Below, piece after piece: positions 18,594 through 27,893 of a stretch of 64,000 nt of DNA. Positions within the stretch are counted from its first letter, which is position 1. Every line of letters begins with the position of its first letter. This DNA is from Burkholderia sp. SRS-W-2-2016. Its GTDB lineage: Bacteria > Pseudomonadota > Gammaproteobacteria > Burkholderiales > Burkholderiaceae. The notes under the pieces were generated by a model. That model was not told the origin of the DNA and did no database searches. It was given only the letters and a program-made list of their open reading frames with translations. The stretch is taken from NCBI RefSeq assembly GCF_001931485.1, contig NZ_MSDV01000058.1, positions 1-64,000 of the forward strand. Reading direction: 5' to 3'. A program made the position numbers and the translations under genes.

Positions 18594-19274
18594 TCACCCG
18601 CCCAGCAGAATGATCGCGACCGTCAGCACGATGCCGAGCAGCGTCATCGCGAAGCCGGTCTTCAGTGCGCCGCCGCCGGTGTAGCGGCCCAGCGCGAAGC
18701 CCGCGGTGAACAGCATCAGCAGGGTCAGCACGCGTGAGATCACGAGCGCCGCCGTGCGATCGTCGATCAGCAGAAACGGCAGCGCGACCGGAAACGTCGC
18801 GATGACGACCAGCAGGAACACCCCGAGCGCGCCGACGAAGTCCTCGCGGATGAAATGAGCGCGGGGTGGCAGCGAGGTTCTGGCGGCGAGACGCGCGCGA
18901 ATCAGTTCGAGCTCCGCATCGTCGACGAGCGGTTCCAGCGACGCCGGCAACGCGTCGCGCAAAGTCTGCACGGCGGCCGCGCGATTCGCGTCGCGCTTCA
19001 CGGTCGCCGCGAGCGTCAGCCGCTGGCCGCGATCGGCCAGATTGCGCACGATGAACATCACCGCATCCGCGAGGCCCCACGCGAGGTTGCAGCCGAGCGC
19101 GGTGAAAAACAGCTTGCGGCCGGCGTCGTCGCCCGCGCCGACCGCCTTGACCGCGCCGACGAACGTCAACGCCATGAACAGGCCGAAACACAGTTCGGTC
19201 ACGCGGTCGACGGTATTGAGGACCGGCTGGCGCTTTTCGGGCACCTGCTGCTGGAGAGAAGGGGCGGTGGCCAC
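18594..19274 (-). CDS. Predicted inner-membrane protein, possibly VIT1/CCC1-like
   Basis: A 226-aa protein. Two hydrophobic segments (ELCFGLFMALTFVGAV, LFFTALGCNLAWGLADAVMFIV) precede a cytoplasmic stretch of about 75 residues. Three membrane segments follow (GALGVFLLVVIATFPVALPFLLI; LVISRVLTLLMLFTAGFALG; GFAMTLLGIVLTVAIILLGG). This split arrangement resembles VIT1/CCC1 iron/manganese transporters, but the metal-binding Glu pattern is not obvious, so the function remains open. A GTG start at 19274 follows GGAGG. It lies 15 nt after the lytic transglycosylase gene on the same strand, so the two probably form an operon. Confidence 0.55.
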   Translation of the reverse strand: MATAPSLQQQVPEKRQPVLNTVDRVTELCFGLFMALTFVGAVKAVGAGDDAGRKLFFTALGCNLAWGLADAVMFIVRNLADRGQRLTLAATVKRDANRAAAVQTLRDALPASLEPLVDDAELELIRARLAARTSLPPRAHFIREDFVGALGVFLLVVIATFPVALPFLLIDDRTAALVISRVLTLLMLFTAGFALGRYTGGGALKTGFAMTLLGIVLTVAIILLGG

Positions 19275-19289
19275 GGGACCTCCATTGTT

Positions 19290-20858
19290 TCACTGTGACT
19301 TGCGCACTTGCCCCAGCGCGCGCTGCCGCGCTGCCTGGGCATCCTGAACGAGTCGATACGCGGCGTAGTACTTGTAGATGTTGCGCACGTAAGTGGTCGT
19401 TTCGATACCGATCTTCTCGCCGACCACGATCTCGACGTTGTTGAACCATTTGTCGGCGGACAGTCCGCGCGCGGCCGCTTCCTTGCGCATCTTCGCAATG
19501 TTGGAAGGTCCCGCGTTATAGCTCGCGAATGCGAACAGCGCGCGGTCGGTGTCGGAGAACTTCGCGTCCGGGAAGTAGCGGGCCATCAGCTTGTCGAGAT
19601 ATTTCGCGCCCGCGTGAATATTCGCTTCGGTCACCTTGATATCGCCGACCGCGAGCTCCTTGCCGGTCGCGGGCATCAGTTGCATGATGCCAATCGCGCC
19701 GACGTGGCTGCGCGCGTTCTGGTTCAGCTGCGATTCCTGATAGCCCTGCGCGGCCAGCATCAGCGGATCGAAGTGATACTGCGAGCCGTACTTCTCGAAC
19801 AGTGCGACCGTATCGCTGAAACGCTTCAGTTCCGCCGACTCCGCATTGTTGGAAATCTGTTTGACCCGCTGCAACTCCTGGCGCAAGCGCACTTCCGCGA
19901 CGCTTTGCTTCTTCACGTAGTCGCGGTAGAAATCGTTGATTGCCTGCTGCAGCTTCGGACTCTGCTTGCGGATCGCCCAGCCGATATAGCCGCCTTCGCG
20001 CACTGCGATGTTCTCGTGCACGACGATGTTGGGCAGGACCTGATCCCAGAACTTCGCCTTCCAGTCGTCGACCACGAGGATCTGGATCAGCCCGACATTG
20101 AGCATTTCCATCGCGTCCTCGTCTTCGAGCGCATCGGGCAGCAACACCAGTTTGACCGGCGCTTTGCCTTCTTTCCTGAAGCGCGCGTTCAGCGCATTCA
20201 GACTGTCGAAATAGCTGCTGCTCGCGCGCACGTGCACGGTCTTGCCGCTCAGATCGTCGAGCGTGGCGAGCGCGGGAGACTTCGGCCCGGTGACGACCAG
20301 TTCGCGGACCGGCGTGCGGTCGCGCGGCGCGACGAAATCGACCTGCTTCAGGCGCGCGTCCGTGGCGGTCAGATTGCCGGCCGCGATATCGCCCTTGCCG
20401 GCGACCAGCGCGGTCAGCAACTGGTCGCGCGTGGTCGGAATGATGATCAGCGTGAGCGGACGTTTGCCGAGCACGGGCTGATAGACCTTGTTCAGATAGC
20501 GCTCGAAGTCGCGCATCAGCCCCGCGGTCAAGCCGCGTTCGTGACCGAGTTCGTTGAAATAAAGCGTCCTGCTATAGGGCACCAGCACGCGGATCACGCG
20601 CCGGTCGAGCATCGCATCGAAGTCGCCGAAGCGCTGCTGGATCGCAAGATCGAGCCGGCGCGGCGCGGCGGGGGCGGCGGCTGAAGCGGCGGCTGACGTC
20701 GAGGAAGAGGGAGCCGGCGGCGCGCTGGGCGACACGGCCGGCGCTGCAGCCGCCGGCGTGGACGCGGTCGCGGCCTGAGCGGCGCAGCAGCGGGTCTGCC
20801 CGCCGAATGCGCCGAGACAGCAAGCTGCCACGACCAGCAACGTATGAACAAATCGCAT
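19290..20858 (-). CDS. MltF-like membrane-bound lytic murein transglycosylase
   Basis: A 522-aa exported protein. The signal peptide (MRFVHTLLVVAACCLGAFGG) is followed by an Ala/Pro/Ser-rich linker. A periplasmic solute-binding-3 domain occupies residues about 75-320, and an SLT catalytic domain residues about 345-480. The catalytic Glu is E375 in GYQESQLN, with the family motif VGAIGIMQLMPAT after it. This is the MltF layout, where the binding domain regulates peptidoglycan cleavage. The frame extends to 20975, but the ATG at 20858 directly precedes the signal peptide. Confidence 0.87.
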   Translation of the reverse strand: MRFVHTLLVVAACCLGAFGGQTRCCAAQAATASTPAAAAPAVSPSAPPAPSSSTSAAASAAAPAAPRRLDLAIQQRFGDFDAMLDRRVIRVLVPYSRTLYFNELGHERGLTAGLMRDFERYLNKVYQPVLGKRPLTLIIIPTTRDQLLTALVAGKGDIAAGNLTATDARLKQVDFVAPRDRTPVRELVVTGPKSPALATLDDLSGKTVHVRASSSYFDSLNALNARFRKEGKAPVKLVLLPDALEDEDAMEMLNVGLIQILVVDDWKAKFWDQVLPNIVVHENIAVREGGYIGWAIRKQSPKLQQAINDFYRDYVKKQSVAEVRLRQELQRVKQISNNAESAELKRFSDTVALFEKYGSQYHFDPLMLAAQGYQESQLNQNARSHVGAIGIMQLMPATGKELAVGDIKVTEANIHAGAKYLDKLMARYFPDAKFSDTDRALFAFASYNAGPSNIAKMRKEAAARGLSADKWFNNVEIVVGEKIGIETTTYVRNIYKYYAAYRLVQDAQAARQRALGQVRKSQ

Positions 20859-21069
20859 GATGTCGCGCCGAGCGCCGCGCTCGTCATTGACTGTCGCGCG
20901 TGGCGACGGGTTCCGGCCACCGGGCAGGCCGGTTGCGGCTTCCCGCAAAGGAGGCTCGCATTTCCATGATGGCACAAGCGCACCGGCTGGAAATGAGCCT
21001 ATGGTCCTATAGCATCCACCACCCGGCGCGGGTGGCGGATGCGCTTCACCACGCTTGCACGCTGCGCCG

Positions 21070-21455
21070 TTATTGCGCGACCCGCTTCACGGAAAGCGTA
21101 AATGACGCGTTGTTCGGCGCGACCGGATTCTGCAACGTTCCGCCATTCACGCTGCCATTGGTGCTGAAGCCCATCCCGACCGCGGACATTCCGGTGCGGG
21201 CCGACACGTTCGGCGTCACGCTCGTGTCCTTGTTTCAATCAATGGCGCATGCCGTTCCACACGTCGCTGCTGGTGGTCGTATTCCACACCACGCTGTCGA
21301 TGCGATCGGCCGTCACGGGTTGACGGGTGATCGAGCGATGCACGAACAGGTGCGTGCTCCACGACCCTCGCTTTTCACCCGGTGCGCTGCCAGCCGCACG
21401 CAACCTGTTCGTTCAGCGGGACCGCCGTGAGAAAGTAAGTAGGCGTTCCGTTTAT
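21070..21455 (-). pseudogene. Decayed 3' portion of an unidentified gene (two frameshifts plus an internal stop)
   Basis: Three consecutive minus-strand reading pieces in different frames read like one protein. INGTPTYFLTAVPLNEQ...GWQRTG (21378-21455) is continued by EKRGSWSTHLFVHRS...WNGMR (about 21245-21374). That is continued by NKDTSVTPNV...FTLSVKRVAQ and a stop (21070-21234). Removing one G in the ACCGGGTGA context (near 21377) and one C in the CGCCATT context (near 21245) restores one frame, broken only by a TGA where TGG would fit. The amino acid composition (Thr/Asn/Val-rich) looks like a secreted protein. The N-terminal part is missing. I do not recognise the family. Confidence 0.6.
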
Positions 21456-21531
21456 CCTGGCTTGTAGGCCGGCGGCTCGCGCGTCGTGGCAGGGGGATGT
21501 TCGGCGGCTTGCGGGCGGGCCGCTGACCGGC

Positions 21532-22473
21532 TTAGTCGCGCTCCAGCCTTCGACGCACGGTCGCCAGGAGGCGGTCGAACTGCTCGGGCGCAAACGCATT
21601 CGCCGCGAGCGCGGCGGTGTCCGGAAAGTTCTCTCGCGCGATATCGGTCAGCACCTGTCCCGGCGGGGCTTCGAGCAGCACGCTCGCGCCCATCTCCTGC
21701 ATCGCGGTCAGCGCATCGAACCAGCGCACGGTGTAGCGCATGTTGGTCGCGAGGTCGTCGCGGATCGCATCGGCCGTATAGAGCGGACGGCCGCCGCGAT
21801 TGCCGATGTAGCCGCTGTGCGGCCGCTGGAAAGGCAGCTCGCGCGAGAACGCGAGCAGGTCATCGCTCGCTTGCGCGAGTAGTTCGCAGTGCGAAGGCAC
21901 GCTGACCGCGAGACGTGTCGCCTTGCGCGCGCCGGCCGCCAACGCGCGCTCGATAAACGCATCGAGTGCGTCGTTCGCGCCGGCCATCACGATCTGGCGC
22001 GGCGCGTTGACGTTGCCGATATAGACGCGTTGCTGCGTCGCTTCGGCGTGCCGCGTGGCGAGCGTGTCGACCTGATGTTCGGTGAGACCGGAAATCGCCG
22101 CGAGACCATAGCCCGACGGATACGCGCTTTCCATCAATTCCGCGCGTCGCCGGACCATCTTCAATGCATCGCCAAACGAAAGCGCGCCGCAACTGACGGC
22201 CGCGGGGTACGCGCCGACCGACAGACCCGCGCTGATCTCCGCGCTCAAGCCTTCGTCGGCGAGCGCGCGGGCGAGTGCAACGCCCGCGATCGTCAGCGCT
22301 AGCTGCACGGCGACGGTCGAGTCCAACGCGTTTGATGAGTCGAGCGTCAGCACGTCGATGCCGAGCGTGTCGGATGCTTCCGCCAGCGTGTCGCTGACCG
22401 CGCGATGCTGTGGCAGACGATGCAGAAAGCCGTCGCTTTGTGCGCCCTGGCCGGGAAACAGCAGGGCGAGCAT
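21532..22473 (-). CDS. mdcH: Malonate decarboxylase malonyl-CoA:ACP transacylase, epsilon subunit
   Basis: A 313-aa cytoplasmic acyltransferase that charges the MdcC carrier with malonate from malonyl-CoA. It begins LLFPGQGAQ and carries the nucleophile motif GLSVG (S85), as in FabD-type transacylases. The ATG at 22473 shares one base with the mdcG stop codon (TGATG), so the longer open frame upstream is rejected. It is the last gene of the mdc operon. A decayed gene lies just downstream. Confidence 0.92.
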   Translation of the reverse strand: MLALLFPGQGAQSDGFLHRLPQHRAVSDTLAEASDTLGIDVLTLDSSNALDSTVAVQLALTIAGVALARALADEGLSAEISAGLSVGAYPAAVSCGALSFGDALKMVRRRAELMESAYPSGYGLAAISGLTEHQVDTLATRHAEATQQRVYIGNVNAPRQIVMAGANDALDAFIERALAAGARKATRLAVSVPSHCELLAQASDDLLAFSRELPFQRPHSGYIGNRGGRPLYTADAIRDDLATNMRYTVRWFDALTAMQEMGASVLLEAPPGQVLTDIARENFPDTAALAANAFAPEQFDRLLATVRRRLERD

Positions 22474-23201
22474 CAGGCAGTACCGCCGTGCGTTTGCGCC
22501 GCGGCCCACGGATCGGCGAGCAGGCTCGGGCCGCTCGCAGCGCGGGCGAGCACCCGTGCTTTGCCCGCCGCCCATTCGACCAGCGCGACGCCACCTGACG
22601 GAGTTTCGAGTTGCGCATCGATGCGCATGCCGATACGTGTCGCGACCGTGTGCAATTGTTCGAGCAACTCGCGCGCAAGCTCGAACGTAAGCGGCTGCCG
22701 CGTGCGGATCAACAGATCGAGATCGCTGCCTTCGGTGACGGTCGGGGTGCGCGTCGCGAGTTCGAAGCCGGCGCTACCGGTAGGACCCCATACGAATCCG
22801 GCTAGCGGACCACGCGCGTCTTGCTGTAACGAAGCCAACGCGGCAAAGCAGGGCAGCGCGATGCGTTCGGCGGACGGCTGCAACTGCGCCAACGCTTCCG
22901 GCGACACCGCATCGACGATATCGTCGGCATGCGCCCATGTGCCGTAACGCTCCGCGCGTCCGCTTCCGCGCATGCCGACCGGAATAAAACCATCGGCAGC
23001 GAGCGCGCGCCGGACCACCGCATACGGCGCACGCGCGAACGCGTCGCGCACCCATGCCGGTTCGCCGTCGAACGAACGCAGCGAGTGCAGGCGCAGCAGG
23101 TCATGCGGGCGCCACCGGCCGGTGTCCGCAGCGACCTGCGCAGCACCGGCCCGCAAATCACCGCACACGGTCGCAAACGGCGGCGCCGCACACACTCGCA
23201 T
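22473..23201 (-). CDS. mdcG: Malonate decarboxylase holo-ACP synthase
   Basis: A 242-aa phosphoribosyl-dephospho-CoA transferase. It attaches the 2'-(5''-triphosphoribosyl)-3'-dephospho-CoA group to the serine of MdcC. The nucleotidyltransferase motif EGSDLDLLIR is present. The ATG at 23201 overlaps the mdcE stop by one base, and the mdcH start overlaps this gene's stop in the same way, indicating translational coupling. Confidence 0.9.
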   Translation of the reverse strand: MRVCAAPPFATVCGDLRAGAAQVAADTGRWRPHDLLRLHSLRSFDGEPAWVRDAFARAPYAVVRRALAADGFIPVGMRGSGRAERYGTWAHADDIVDAVSPEALAQLQPSAERIALPCFAALASLQQDARGPLAGFVWGPTGSAGFELATRTPTVTEGSDLDLLIRTRQPLTFELARELLEQLHTVATRIGMRIDAQLETPSGGVALVEWAAGKARVLARAASGPSLLADPWAAAQTHGGTA

Positions 23202-24025
23202 CACACCGCATCCCATTGTTCGGCGAGCCGCCGCCGCACCTCGCTCGACGCCGCACGCGTCTGCCGCGCCGCATCGGAATCGAGCCGCCGCGCAAGGCTC
23301 CGGTCACCCGCGCGCGCATCGCGAATCTGCCCGGCCAGCACCGCTCGCACCCGCTCGATCTGCGCGGCATCCGGCGCATCCGCATCGACGCCTTCGATCA
23401 ACTGATCGAGCAGACCCAGCTTCGCGAACGACGCCATCGAATACGACATCGGCACGATCTTCTCGCCGAGTTCATCGAGCGCTTCGACCGTGCGGCGCGT
23501 GACGCGCGCGGCCGCTTCCTTGCCCATCGCGTGAACCATCGTGCCGGGCGCGTCGAGCGCGACGATCCGGTTGGCCTGGTAGCCGTGCGCGAGGAACGCG
23601 CCCGACATCGCCGGGCCGACGATCAGCGCGATCACCGGATGACCGGCGTCGCGCGCGCTCGCATACGCATCGACGGCGGCCGCGCACGCGAGGTGGATGC
23701 CGAGCATTTCCTCGCGATAGCCGTACGCCTGGCTTTTCACGTCGACGATCGCGACGATCGGACGGCGCGTGCCCGAAGCACCGGCATTCGCATCTGTCTC
23801 AATCGCGTCGCGCACCGCGCGCGCGAGCAGCCAGCCCTGTTCGAGCCCGACCACGTTGCTGGTCGCGCGCGGAAAGCGGTTGGCCGGGTCGGGCACGACC
23901 GTGATGAAGCGGGCGGTTTCGCCGCCGAGCGGCGCGTCGCCGCTCCACACCGGCGCCGCGCTCGAAGCCGCGCCGGCGAGTGCGTTGAACCAGCGCGCGC
24001 CGCGCGTGAGTGTCGTGTCGTTCAT
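23201..24025 (-). CDS. mdcE: Malonate decarboxylase gamma subunit
   Basis: A 274-aa crotonase-fold carboxyltransferase-like subunit. Together with MdcD it decarboxylates malonyl-S-ACP. Visible segments include VVPDPANRFPRAT, VDVKSQAYGYREEMLGIHLACAAAV and GPAMSGAFLAHGYQANRI. The start overlaps the mdcD stop by 4 nt (ATGA). A much longer open frame upstream is an artefact of high GC. Confidence 0.92.
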   Translation of the reverse strand: MNDTTLTRGARWFNALAGAASSAAPVWSGDAPLGGETARFITVVPDPANRFPRATSNVVGLEQGWLLARAVRDAIETDANAGASGTRRPIVAIVDVKSQAYGYREEMLGIHLACAAAVDAYASARDAGHPVIALIVGPAMSGAFLAHGYQANRIVALDAPGTMVHAMGKEAAARVTRRTVEALDELGEKIVPMSYSMASFAKLGLLDQLIEGVDADAPDAAQIERVRAVLAGQIRDARAGDRSLARRLDSDAARQTRAASSEVRRRLAEQWDAV

Positions 24026-24930
24026 GCCTGTTCCCCGTTCGATGCGTGCCGGCCATGCGGGTTGTACACGTCGCGCAGCGTCGTGGGCGTGACGCTGGCG
24101 GGATCGATCTGCGCGAGCCGTTGCAGGAACGTGTCGACCTGCTCGCTGCGATGCGCGGCCGGCAGCCCTTGCGCGAACGCGGCCTGCACGGCGTCGCGCA
24201 CCGCGTCGGTCGCGTCGTCGACGAGCGTGTCCGCGAGCGCGCTCGCGACCCGTTGTTCGCCGCCGATCAACTGCCACACGCGACGGCGATCGCTCGCGTC
24301 GAGTTCGTCGATACCGGCTTCCTGCTCGATCACTTCGGGTCCGTTCATCCCAAGCCGCCCCTGCCGCGTCACGACCAGATACGAACACAGCGCGGCCGCC
24401 AGCGACATCCCGCCGAAGCAGCCGACCATCCCCGCAATCACACCGACCACCGGCACATGCCGGCGCAGCGCGACGATCGCCGCCTGAATCTCGGCGATCA
24501 CCGCGAGCCCGAGGTTCGCTTCCTGCAGGCGCACGCCGCCGGTCTCGAACAGCACGACCGGACGCACGAGCTTGCCGCGCTCGCAATCGCGCAGCGCCAG
24601 TTCGAGCGCGGCGGCGATCTTGCTGCCCGACACTTCGCCGATGCTGCCGCCCTGGAACGCCGATTCGAGCGCGGCCACCACCGCCGGTTCTCCGTCGATC
24701 GTGCCGCGCGCGATCACGCAGCCGTCGTCGGCCTGGCAGACAATCCCTTGCATCGGCAGCCACGGCGATTCGAGCCGGTCGAACGGCCCCAGCAATTCGC
24801 GGAAGCTGCCCGCGTCGAGCAGCGCGCGGGCCCGTTCGCGCGCGGGCATTTCGATAAAGCTGTCGCGCAGCAGCGGCGCCGCCGACGTCGCGGCTTGCAG
24901 CGAATCGTGTTGATTGACCGCCGTGCTCAT
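24022..24930 (-). CDS. mdcD: Malonate decarboxylase beta subunit
   Basis: A 302-aa acetyl-CoA-carboxylase-beta-like subunit. It contains FQGGSIGEVSGSKIAAALELA, VLFETGGVRLQEANLGLAVIAEI and GCFGGMSLAAALCSYLVVTRQGRLGMNGPEVIE. It forms the decarboxylase core with MdcE. It overlaps mdcC and mdcE by 4 nt each, so the three subunit genes are translationally coupled. Confidence 0.93.
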   Translation of the reverse strand: MSTAVNQHDSLQAATSAAPLLRDSFIEMPARERARALLDAGSFRELLGPFDRLESPWLPMQGIVCQADDGCVIARGTIDGEPAVVAALESAFQGGSIGEVSGSKIAAALELALRDCERGKLVRPVVLFETGGVRLQEANLGLAVIAEIQAAIVALRRHVPVVGVIAGMVGCFGGMSLAAALCSYLVVTRQGRLGMNGPEVIEQEAGIDELDASDRRRVWQLIGGEQRVASALADTLVDDATDAVRDAVQAAFAQGLPAAHRSEQVDTFLQRLAQIDPASVTPTTLRDVYNPHGRHASNGEQA

Positions 24931-25247
24931 ACCGTGCCTCCTTCTTCCGCCGCTTCGACCGCTTCCGCGAGCCGCAATGCGACTACGCCGGGCGTCGCGC
25001 CGAAGTCGTTGATCTCGATCTCGGCCGCGCCGTCGTAGCGCGTGAAGAAGCGGTCGAGCACGCTCTTCCAGATATGGCTATAGCCGTCGACGCTGGTGCG
25101 CACCACCACGTGCGCGCCGAGCGCGCCGCCGCCAGTCGAAGCGGACGGCGACAGCAGCACTTCCAGATCGCCCGAACCGACCACGCCGACATGCGCGCGG
25201 GTCGTGACGGCGCGTTGCGCCGGATAGTCGAAAGTCAGATGTTCCAT
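24927..25247 (-). CDS. mdcC: Malonate decarboxylase acyl carrier protein
   Basis: A 106-aa delta subunit that carries the acyl group on a phosphoribosyl-dephospho-CoA arm. The modified serine is expected at S25 in VVGSGDLEVLLSP. The rest (HVVVRTSVDGYSHIWKSVLDRF, ALRLAEAVEA) matches MdcC proteins in sequence and length. It starts 5 nt after mdcB. Confidence 0.93.
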   Translation of the reverse strand: MEHLTFDYPAQRAVTTRAHVGVVGSGDLEVLLSPSASTGGGALGAHVVVRTSVDGYSHIWKSVLDRFFTRYDGAAEIEINDFGATPGVVALRLAEAVEAAEEGGTV

Positions 25248-25252
25248 GAGGC

Positions 25253-26197
25253 TCAGCTCCGGCCGGCGTCGCGATGCGCCAGCATGTCGAGAAAGAGGGT
25301 GGCGGCGAGCAGATCGGCGGCGCCGCCGGGCGACGCGTTCAGTGACAGCAACTCGTGTTCGAGCGCGGCGAGCGCGCTGCGGCCCGCGACTGTCGAACTG
25401 CCGCCCGCGTCGAGCACGCGTTGCGCGCCGCGCTGACCGGCCTGCAAACCGGCGAGGCCAGCGCGATGCAGCAGGCAGGTGTCGTCGAGCGTGGTCATGA
25501 TCGCGAGCAGCGCATCGACGCGCGCGGCGTTTTCATCGATGCCATTAGCACGGGCCGCGTGCAGCGCTGGCAGGCCGACGCGCAGTGCGTGCGGAAAGCC
25601 GTCCTGCGCTTCCTGCCGTGCGCCGCCGACCTGATAGCGTTGCCGCGCGCGTTCGCCGTGACTGTCGGACGGCGCGGCGAAGCGGTCGGGAAAGCACGCG
25701 ATTCGCGCGGCCAGCATGCAGACGCGTGCCGCATCCGGATACCTGGGATGCCCAGGTATCGACGCGGGCGCCGTCAACTGCGACTTCACATCCAGCGCGA
25801 CCCCCGCGACCAGCAAACCGACGATCCAGATCGCGCCGCGATGCGCGTTGCTGCCGCCGGTCGCGCGCATCATGTCCTGCTCGCCGGCGCGGCCGATCTG
25901 CGCGAGTTCGGTACGCAGCAGCGCGGACGGCTCGCCACGCCGCCGCGCGGCGCGCGCGAGCGCCGCGAAAGTCGGTTCGAGCGCGTGCGCGGAGCGCAGC
26001 ATCAGCGCGAGATCGAGGTCGCGATGCGCGCCGCTGCCGCGCTGGTCCACTAGCGCGGGCTTCGGTGTGAGTTGCGCTTCGTCGCTCAGCGCGGTGACCG
26101 CGTAGCGCGCGAGTCGCGCATCGTCGAACCACCGCGCGGCGATCCACGCGTCCTCCGAGTCCCGACGACGTTCGAGTAGAACCGCAGCGGGCGCCAT
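25253..26197 (-). CDS. mdcB: Triphosphoribosyl-dephospho-CoA synthase
   Basis: A 314-aa CitG/MdcB-family enzyme making the prosthetic-group precursor of MdcC from ATP and dephospho-CoA. Conserved blocks include LTPKPALVDQRGSGAHRDLDLALMLRSA and TGGSNAHRGAIWIVGLLVA. The ATG at 26197 lies just after the mdcA stop (26200-26202); an in-frame start at 26248 would lie inside mdcA and is not needed. The Ala/Arg-rich insertions are typical of high-GC orthologues. Confidence 0.9.
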   Translation of the reverse strand: MAPAAVLLERRRDSEDAWIAARWFDDARLARYAVTALSDEAQLTPKPALVDQRGSGAHRDLDLALMLRSAHALEPTFAALARAARRRGEPSALLRTELAQIGRAGEQDMMRATGGSNAHRGAIWIVGLLVAGVALDVKSQLTAPASIPGHPRYPDAARVCMLAARIACFPDRFAAPSDSHGERARQRYQVGGARQEAQDGFPHALRVGLPALHAARANGIDENAARVDALLAIMTTLDDTCLLHRAGLAGLQAGQRGAQRVLDAGGSSTVAGRSALAALEHELLSLNASPGGAADLLAATLFLDMLAHRDAGRS

Positions 26198-26199
26198 CG

Positions 26200-27885
26200 T
26201 CACCAGCTCCGGAAGCGCGCGGGCGGCGCGTACAAACCGCCGGACCAAGTGACCAGATCGTCGATGCTGCGCGCCGCGAGCAGCGAGCGCTTGGCCTCGC
26301 CGCGGCGGATGCCGAGATCTTCCGGATACGCGACGATGCCGCGCCGGCGCAACTCGGCGGTCTTCTCCGGCTTCGCGCGCAGACCGATCGGCGTGACGCC
26401 GGCCACCGCGGCGAGCGCCGCGCGCCGCTCGTCGATGCCCTCGGCCTTGTGCAGATGCGCGATGCCTTCCTCGGTGACCACGTGGCTCAAGTCGTCGCCG
26501 TAGATCATCACCGGCGCAACCGGCATGTTGTTCTTCGCGCCGACCGCGACCGCGTCGAGTTCATCGACGAAGGTCGGCTCGCCGCCTTTCTTGTAGGTCT
26601 CGGCCAGCTGCACGACCAGCTTCTGGCCGCGCGCGACCGGCCCGTCGCCTTTCAGCAGCTTCAGCCACGCTTCGCTCGAATGACGCCGGCCGCGCGGATC
26701 GTGGCCCATGTTCGGCGCACCGCCGAAACCGGCCAGCCGCCCGCGCGTGACCGTCGACGAATTCGCGTCCGCGTCGATCTGCAATGTCGAGCCGATGAAC
26801 AGATCGACGCCGTACTGGCCGGCCAACTGGCACAGCACGCGATTCGAGCGCAGGCTGCCGTCGTTGCCGGTGAAGAACACGTCGGGGCGCGCCTCGATAT
26901 ACGCTTCCATGCCGACTTCGCTGCCGAAGCAATGGATGCTGTCGACCCAGCCCGATTCGATCGCGGGGATCATCGTCGGGTGTGGGTTGAGCGTCCAGTT
27001 GCGGCAGATCTTGCCTTTCAGACCGAGCGATTCGCCGTAGGTGGGCAGCAGCAGTTCGATCGCCGCGGTGTCGAAGCCGATCCCGTGATTGAGCGAGGTC
27101 ACTCCATACGGCTCGTAAATGCCGCGAATCACCATCATTGCGGTCAGCACCTGCAAATCGCCGATATGACGTGGATCGCGCGTGAACAGCGGCTCGACCG
27201 CGAATGGCCGGTCCGCCTGCACGACCACGTCGACCCACGAGCCGGGAATATCCACGCGCGGCAGTTCATCGACGATCTCGTTGACCTGCACGATCACGAT
27301 CCCATGCCGGAACGCGGCCGCCTCGGCGATCGTCGGCGTGTCCTCGGTATTCGGGCCGGTGTACAGATTGCCGTGGCGGTCGGCTTTTTCCGCGCACAGC
27401 AGCGCGACGTGCGGCGTCAGATCGACGAACATCCGCGCGTACAGTTCGACGTACGTATAGATCGCGCCGATTTCGAGCTGCCCGTCTTCGAGCAGTTGCG
27501 CGACCCGCAGACTCTGCGGCCCGGCGAACGAGAAGTCGACCTTGTGCGCGATGCCGCGCTCGAACAGCGTCAGATGTTCAGGACGACTGATGCTCGAAAT
27601 CAGCAGATGCACGTCGTGCAGTTTTGCGGGATCGACTTTCGCGAGCGAGCGCGACAGGAAGTCGGCCTGCTTCTGGTTGTCGCCTTCGAGCGCGACGCGC
27701 TCGCCCGGCTGGATCAGCGTTTCGAGTGCATCGATGATCCGATGCGCGGGCAGCACGCCGTCTTCGAGCCACGGGGCGATCGCGGCAAGGCGGCGGCGTT
27801 TTTCGTCGCGTCGGGTCGTCCATGAACGGACGGCGGCGGACGTTTCGGCGGGGTGGTTCATCGGCTCAGTCATCAGCTCAGTCAT
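26200..27885 (-). CDS. mdcA: Malonate decarboxylase alpha subunit
   Basis: A 561-aa acetyl-S-ACP:malonate CoA-transferase, which swaps acetate for malonate on MdcC to start each catalytic turn. Recognisable stretches are RIIDALETLIQPGERVALEGDNQKQADFLSRSL, LNHGIGFDTAAIELLLPTYGESLGLKGKICRNWTLNPHPTMIPAIESGWVDSIHCFGSEVGMEAYI and GFGGAPNMGHDPRGRRH. Three in-frame ATGs (27885, 27873, 27861) arise from a 12-bp tandem repeat, so the exact start is ambiguous. The gene begins 8 nt after the mdcR stop. Confidence 0.92.
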   Translation of the reverse strand: MTELMTEPMNHPAETSAAVRSWTTRRDEKRRRLAAIAPWLEDGVLPAHRIIDALETLIQPGERVALEGDNQKQADFLSRSLAKVDPAKLHDVHLLISSISRPEHLTLFERGIAHKVDFSFAGPQSLRVAQLLEDGQLEIGAIYTYVELYARMFVDLTPHVALLCAEKADRHGNLYTGPNTEDTPTIAEAAAFRHGIVIVQVNEIVDELPRVDIPGSWVDVVVQADRPFAVEPLFTRDPRHIGDLQVLTAMMVIRGIYEPYGVTSLNHGIGFDTAAIELLLPTYGESLGLKGKICRNWTLNPHPTMIPAIESGWVDSIHCFGSEVGMEAYIEARPDVFFTGNDGSLRSNRVLCQLAGQYGVDLFIGSTLQIDADANSSTVTRGRLAGFGGAPNMGHDPRGRRHSSEAWLKLLKGDGPVARGQKLVVQLAETYKKGGEPTFVDELDAVAVGAKNNMPVAPVMIYGDDLSHVVTEEGIAHLHKAEGIDERRAALAAVAGVTPIGLRAKPEKTAELRRRGIVAYPEDLGIRRGEAKRSLLAARSIDDLVTWSGGLYAPPARFRSW

Positions 27886-27893
27886 CGGCTCAA
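27858..27893. repeat. Three 12-bp tandem repeats at the mdcA start
   Basis: The unit TCATCGGCTCAG (plus-strand reading) occurs three times with one or two changes per copy. In mdcA it encodes MTEL-MTEP-MNHP, supplying three alternative in-frame start codons, each with GAG a few bases upstream. Gain or loss of a unit would keep the frame. Confidence 0.8.

Noticed and set aside
26449..27825. A 458-codon plus-strand frame across mdcA
   Set aside because: It is a mirror frame of a conserved enzyme, Arg/Asp/His-rich, without a plausible start signal.
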